From contig NZ_AZFV01000024.1 in the NCBI RefSeq assembly GCF_001435815.1, positions 340 through 44,378 of the forward strand: DNA of 44,039 nucleotides, in the 5' to 3' direction. How positions within the stretch are numbered: the first letter of the stretch is position 1; each line of letters opens with the position of its first letter. The DNA comes from Companilactobacillus nantensis DSM 16982 (GTDB taxonomy: Bacteria > Bacillota > Bacilli > Lactobacillales > Lactobacillaceae). Both the position numbers and the translations under genes were made by a program. The notes beneath the pieces are model-generated. The model saw only the letters and a list, made by a program, of their open reading frames with translations. It had not been told where the DNA came from and ran no database searches. Positions 42,431 through 44,039 of the stretch are shown piece after piece.

Positions 42431-43909
42431 CTATTCATTTCTAAAGCTTTTAAAATACTTTTGTTTCGGACTTCTTGGCTTATCAGGAATGGTACGACTA
42501 ATTAATCCATTATCTAATAATATATTTAGAACACTTTTTCTATAACTATTTAGATTTCCTTTATTTTTGTAATCTGATAACTCATATATTTCTCTAGTAG
42601 ACATTGGTTCAATTAAAATCTTTAATACTTGTGATTGTTCTTCCGTCAATCCATATTGGGAAATATCTAAGTCTTTAACTTTTGAATTAACAGACAAATT
42701 ACTTAATCCCTTATTGGTAATTGGCAAAGTTACAATAAAATGATCTTCATTATCAATAATTGGTTCACCACCAAGTAATACTGGTGCAAAATCAAATATT
42801 TTACCAACTCCAGAACCTATCTCATCAATAAGTCCAATCATATGGAATATTCTTGCGATATTCGGGTTCTTAGGATAAGGTCTTATTTCTCCTCTTTTTA
42901 ACTTACCTGGATGAACTGGTTTATTGGCATTTTCAATAACAATGTTTTTGTTTTCCACATCTATTCGTGAGACAAAGGGATTTGAATACTCACGATGAAC
43001 CAACATATTCACAACTATTTCTCTAAATAGAACATCTCTTATTTCAACTCTTTTATCTTTCTGCATATAAAAAGGATTACTAATATGCTTAGATATAAAC
43101 CTCATGATTTCTGAGTAACTATCAATCAAATTTGTCGAAATACGTAAACGATCGTCATATCTTTCAGTGTCATTAATTCTTATAAGAACGTCGATAGCAA
43201 AATACGGAATAATTCCACGGATAACTTCGTCTTTTCCAAAAGTTAACACGCCAGCTAAAGTAAATCCCACTTCTCCAGTAAGATAATCTTTACGATACAT
43301 AGATAAACTTTTTAAAACTTCCAAATCTGTTTTATCCGTGAGATTAGATTCTCCATCCCCATTAACACTCACTTTTCTAATACGCTCAATTAATTCATGC
43401 TTAAAATCTTCTATTTGAATATATGGATAAATTTTATTCTCAGTATATTCAGATTGCTTACGAGTATACATCTGTTGAACAAGATTAGTATTGTCAGTAA
43501 TGTCAATATCCGAATCATTGTTACGATCAAAGATAATATGTCCATTCATTCGATGTACCTGTGAACTATTAGGCACAAAAACATGTAAAATATTTTTACC
43601 ATCAATTTCATATGTATCAATATCTAAATACAGTGGAGGAGATATCTTTTGTCCGGACTGAATTACCGTAACAAAATTCTTCTTCATATCTTTTATTCTT
43701 TCAGATGAAATACCCAATAACGTTCCATCATCTTGAACTCCGAAGTAAATATTTCCACCATAACGATTAGAAAATGCACAGACCGTCTCATAAACGTCCT
43801 TGGGGATTTCACCCAATCCATCCCGTCCCTGAGAGGCTTTAAATTCAATACTATTGGTTTCCTTGCCCACTTCAATTTCATTTCTAATATTATCAGGAAT
43901 TTCTTTCAA
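42431..43909 (-). CDS. Second AlbA_2/Schlafen-like putative DNA-binding protein
   Basis: TTG 43909 starts 492 residues with AAGGAGAAG upstream. The AlbA_2 domain is at about 12-140 (ETNSIEFKASQG, AFSNRYGGNIYFGVQDDG, ILHVFVPNS). An ATP-binding GHKL-like region (VLFREIVVNMLVHREYSNP, GLIDEIGSGVGKIF) lies in the middle. A C-terminal winged helix (LTEEQSQVLKILIE, STREIYELS) follows. It has the same architecture as the protein at 35915-37273 but clearly diverged sequence, so it is not a recent duplication. The family is found in regulatory and phage-defence contexts; the exact function is unknown. Confidence 0.9.
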   Translation of the reverse strand: MKEIPDNIRNEIEVGKETNSIEFKASQGRDGLGEIPKDVYETVCAFSNRYGGNIYFGVQDDGTLLGISSERIKDMKKNFVTVIQSGQKISPPLYLDIDTYEIDGKNILHVFVPNSSQVHRMNGHIIFDRNNDSDIDITDNTNLVQQMYTRKQSEYTENKIYPYIQIEDFKHELIERIRKVSVNGDGESNLTDKTDLEVLKSLSMYRKDYLTGEVGFTLAGVLTFGKDEVIRGIIPYFAIDVLIRINDTERYDDRLRISTNLIDSYSEIMRFISKHISNPFYMQKDKRVEIRDVLFREIVVNMLVHREYSNPFVSRIDVENKNIVIENANKPVHPGKLKRGEIRPYPKNPNIARIFHMIGLIDEIGSGVGKIFDFAPVLLGGEPIIDNEDHFIVTLPITNKGLSNLSVNSKVKDLDISQYGLTEEQSQVLKILIEPMSTREIYELSDYKNKGNLNSYRKSVLNILLDNGLISRTIPDKPRSPKQKYFKSFRNE

Positions 43910-44039
43910 TATGCTTCTCCTTATTGTCTATATAAAAAGATAACTTCACTTATTTATAATCCTTGTTTACTAAGTTTATACCTTTTTCTAGTTATCCAAG
44001 TTATTCTTTAGCCGGAAACTTATCCCATCTTATCCAAGC

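Overview
The window looks like a low-GC Gram-positive chromosome of the Lactobacillaceae. A Companilactobacillus-like or related Lactobacillus species is my best guess; this is inferred and no marker gene is present. The reasons are AT-rich DNA, strong AGGAGG-type ribosome binding sites, frequent TTG and GTG starts, KxYKxGKxW-like signal peptides, an LPXTG sortase substrate and an exopolysaccharide operon of the LAB epsB-C-D-E type. No rRNA, tRNA, CRISPR array, prophage or intact insertion sequence was seen.

Left part (1-10 kb). A truncated BspA/DUF285-like cell-surface protein runs off the left edge. Next come an SDR oxidoreductase with a divergent HxlR-type regulator, a HicA toxin whose HicB partner has lost its N-terminal half, and a 647-aa secreted Ig-like protein. 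A three-gene operon follows: MerR-type regulator, CocE/NonD-type serine hydrolase, 14-TM MFS exporter. It is preceded by a terminator-like hairpin in its leader.

Centre (10-33.5 kb). This is a large polysaccharide locus. A first, short minus-strand module holds two GT4-like transferases, a Wzy-like polymerase and a Wzx flippase. It is bracketed by a decayed 31-bp direct repeat. A 1148-aa LPXTG surface protein and a lone HicB-type N-terminal domain separate it from the main eps operon. The main operon reads, in transcription order: chain-length/adaptor protein, BY-kinase, PHP phosphatase, (hairpin), priming glycosyl-phosphotransferase, GT4, GT2, EpsG-like polymerase, polysaccharide pyruvyl transferase, second flippase, MenD-like ThDP enzyme, extended SDR. 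An LCP-family protein lacking the usual catalytic residues and a GT14 core-2/I-branching transferase follow. The combination of ThDP enzyme, SDR and pyruvyl transferase suggests an unusual glycan decoration and is the most promising undescribed chemistry here.

Right part (33.5-44 kb). This holds a HsdM-HsdS fusion with degenerate methyltransferase motifs, two AlbA_2/Schlafen-like ATPase-type proteins, PEP synthase (ppsA), a SWIM zinc-finger protein and an orphan AbrB/MazE-like antitoxin. Five perfect 11-bp tandem repeats sit in the 3' untranslated region of one AlbA_2 gene. The gene mix resembles a small defence or regulatory island next to the eps locus, interrupted by the metabolic gene ppsA.
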